The notes under the pieces were generated by a model. The model made no database searches. It saw nothing but the letters and a program-made list of their open reading frames with translations, and was not told the DNA's origin. A program made the position numbers and the translations under genes. Of a stretch of 64,000 nt of DNA, positions 63,152 through 64,000 are shown in pieces. The stretch is from Lachnoanaerobaculum gingivalis. Its GTDB lineage: Bacteria; Bacillota; Clostridia; Lachnospirales; Lachnospiraceae. The stretch's first letter is position 1, and each line of letters begins with the position of its first letter. Location of the stretch: assembly GCF_003862475.1 (NCBI RefSeq), contig NZ_RRCO01000004.1, positions 62,001 through 126,000 of the forward strand, read 5' to 3'.

Positions 63152-64000
63152 ATGAACAAAAAGAGCATAGTAAGTCAAGCAGGCTTGCTGGCGGTTTCCG
63201 CTTTGTTCCTCTGGGCAAGCCCTTCTACTGTACATGCAGAAGGATGGGATAACTCAGGCGGTGAGTGGAGATATTTGGATAATGCCAATAACGCAGTGTC
63301 CGAGGCTTGGAGAAAGTCGGGTGACGCATGGTATTATCTGGGCGATGACGGTAACATGGTAAAAGATTCAATCGTTACCGTAGGAGACGGCATTTATTAT
63401 TTGGATGCCGACGGTGTAATGGCGGCTAATCGTTGGGTTCTTGCAAAAGATATCGACGATAATGATGCATGGTATTACTTCGGTGCCGACGGAAAGGCGT
63501 ACAAGGGCAGAGACGGAAGAGTATATACTCATGAAATCAACGGAAAGAGATATCTTTTCAATGAAGAAGGAGTAATGAAGACAGGATTCTTTGATGCAGA
63601 GGGCAATGCGGTAGAAGATGACAATCCGTTTAAGAGTGCGAAATACTACTTCGGTGATGACGGAGCAATGTATGCGGATCAGTGGTTGCTTTATTCACAA
63701 GTAGGAGAGAATCCGGGATATTCAGAGCTTGGACAGAGAAACTACAGTGAGTATGGTGAGATGTGGTTGTACTTCGGTGCTAACGGAAGAAAGTACGCTG
63801 CAAGCAGCACAGATCAGTCAAGGCAGAGAGAGATAAACGGTAAGGCATACCTGTTTGATGAGAACGGTGTAATGATACCTCAGCTTTCCGTGACCAACGC
63901 AAACATAAGAGCAACAGCAAGCAATGCTAAAGTAAAATACGGTTCACTTGATACAGACGGTGAGCTTAAAGATGATTATTGGACATTTACAGTACCGAAT
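63152..64000 (+). CDS. Secreted cell-wall-binding-repeat protein, 3' truncated by window edge
   Basis: ATG 63152 follows AAGGAGG; the frame is open to the end of the window (283 codons seen). A signal peptide (residues 1-30, cleavage near TVHA-EG) is followed directly by W/Y-rich repeats: GGEWRYLDN, GDAWYYLGDDGNMV, DAWYYFGADGKAY, KYYFGDDGAMY, MWLYFGANGRKY. Alternating INGKRYLFNEEGVM-type units are also present. These are CW_binding_1 modules placed at the N-terminus rather than the C-terminus. The last visible part (LSVTNANIRATASNAKVKYG) may begin another domain whose nature lies beyond the window. Confidence 0.85.
   Translation, partial: MNKKSIVSQAGLLAVSALFLWASPSTVHAEGWDNSGGEWRYLDNANNAVSEAWRKSGDAWYYLGDDGNMVKDSIVTVGDGIYYLDADGVMAANRWVLAKDIDDNDAWYYFGADGKAYKGRDGRVYTHEINGKRYLFNEEGVMKTGFFDAEGNAVEDDNPFKSAKYYFGDDGAMYADQWLLYSQVGENPGYSELGQRNYSEYGEMWLYFGANGRKYAASSTDQSRQREINGKAYLFDENGVMIPQLSVTNANIRATASNAKVKYGSLDTDGELKDDYWTFTVPN

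Overview
The window looks like chromosome of a low-GC Gram-positive anaerobe of the family Lachnospiraceae (Clostridia), possibly an oral or gut genus such as Lachnoanaerobaculum. The genus is an inference. Supporting features are a Tad-type pilus locus of the clostridial kind (Flp1-like pilin, DUF5702 protein, TadV-like peptidase, FHA protein), several secreted proteins with W/Y-rich cell-wall-binding repeats, a SleB-like hydrolase, a class B sortase, RNase Y, a Firmicutes-style Ter stress operon, and strong AGGAGG ribosome binding sites with TTGACA-17-TATAAT promoters.

Layout. 1-5978: 3' end of a Tad/Flp pilus operon. 6104-9178: sortase B, an M20 amidohydrolase and a SleB-type hydrolase. 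9398-9828: five tRNAs (Pro, Arg, Gly, His, Gln) behind one consensus promoter. 10206-17255: leuB-ilvD-ilvB followed by serC-serA, making branched-chain amino acids and serine. 17355-18300: an EXLDI-family gene and a decayed reading frame. 18678-25587: an AT-rich, tightly coupled nine-gene operon encoding a LuxI/FeeM-like N-acyl synthase, acyl carrier protein, ketosynthase, chain-length-factor-like partner, ketoreductase, FemAB-like transferase, MFS exporter, dehydratase and PadR regulator. 25920-30114: DUF1015, YgjP-like peptidase, HAAS-domain protein, NlpC/P60 hydrolase and GNAT. 30181-42414: a Ter-type stress operon (PRTase-TRSP, StiP-like, CitE-like, YceG-like/trypsin fusion, YceG, TelA, two TerD) followed by a Ca2+ P-type ATPase. 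42608-47988: a broken PD-(D/E)XK nuclease gene, RNase Y, an IS1182 remnant, PadR-DUF2812, a 148-bp MITE-like element and a wall-binding protein. 48097-54433 (minus): a lactose uptake and beta-galactosidase operon. 54777-64000: murG, mtnN, a pgi-to-glucokinase operon, a lipoprotein and a truncated wall-binding protein.

The most interesting system is the 18.7-25.6 kb operon. KS + CLF-like + ACP + KR + DH without an enoyl reductase is the minimal set of highly reducing type II polyketide synthases (ishigamide or aryl-polyene type), which build conjugated polyene acyl chains. Here it is combined with two possible N-acyl or aminoacyl transfer enzymes and an exporter. The CLF-like protein has Gln where the ketosynthase has its catalytic Cys. 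I infer a secreted N-acyl (polyenoyl) amine or amino acid. It appears to be an insertion between the serC-serA genes and DUF1015, which usually belong together.

Other notable points are a YceG-like domain fused to an intracellular trypsin-like protease, a TadE-like pilus protein with a tandem Cys/His tail, and an IS1182 element caught shrinking into a MITE.
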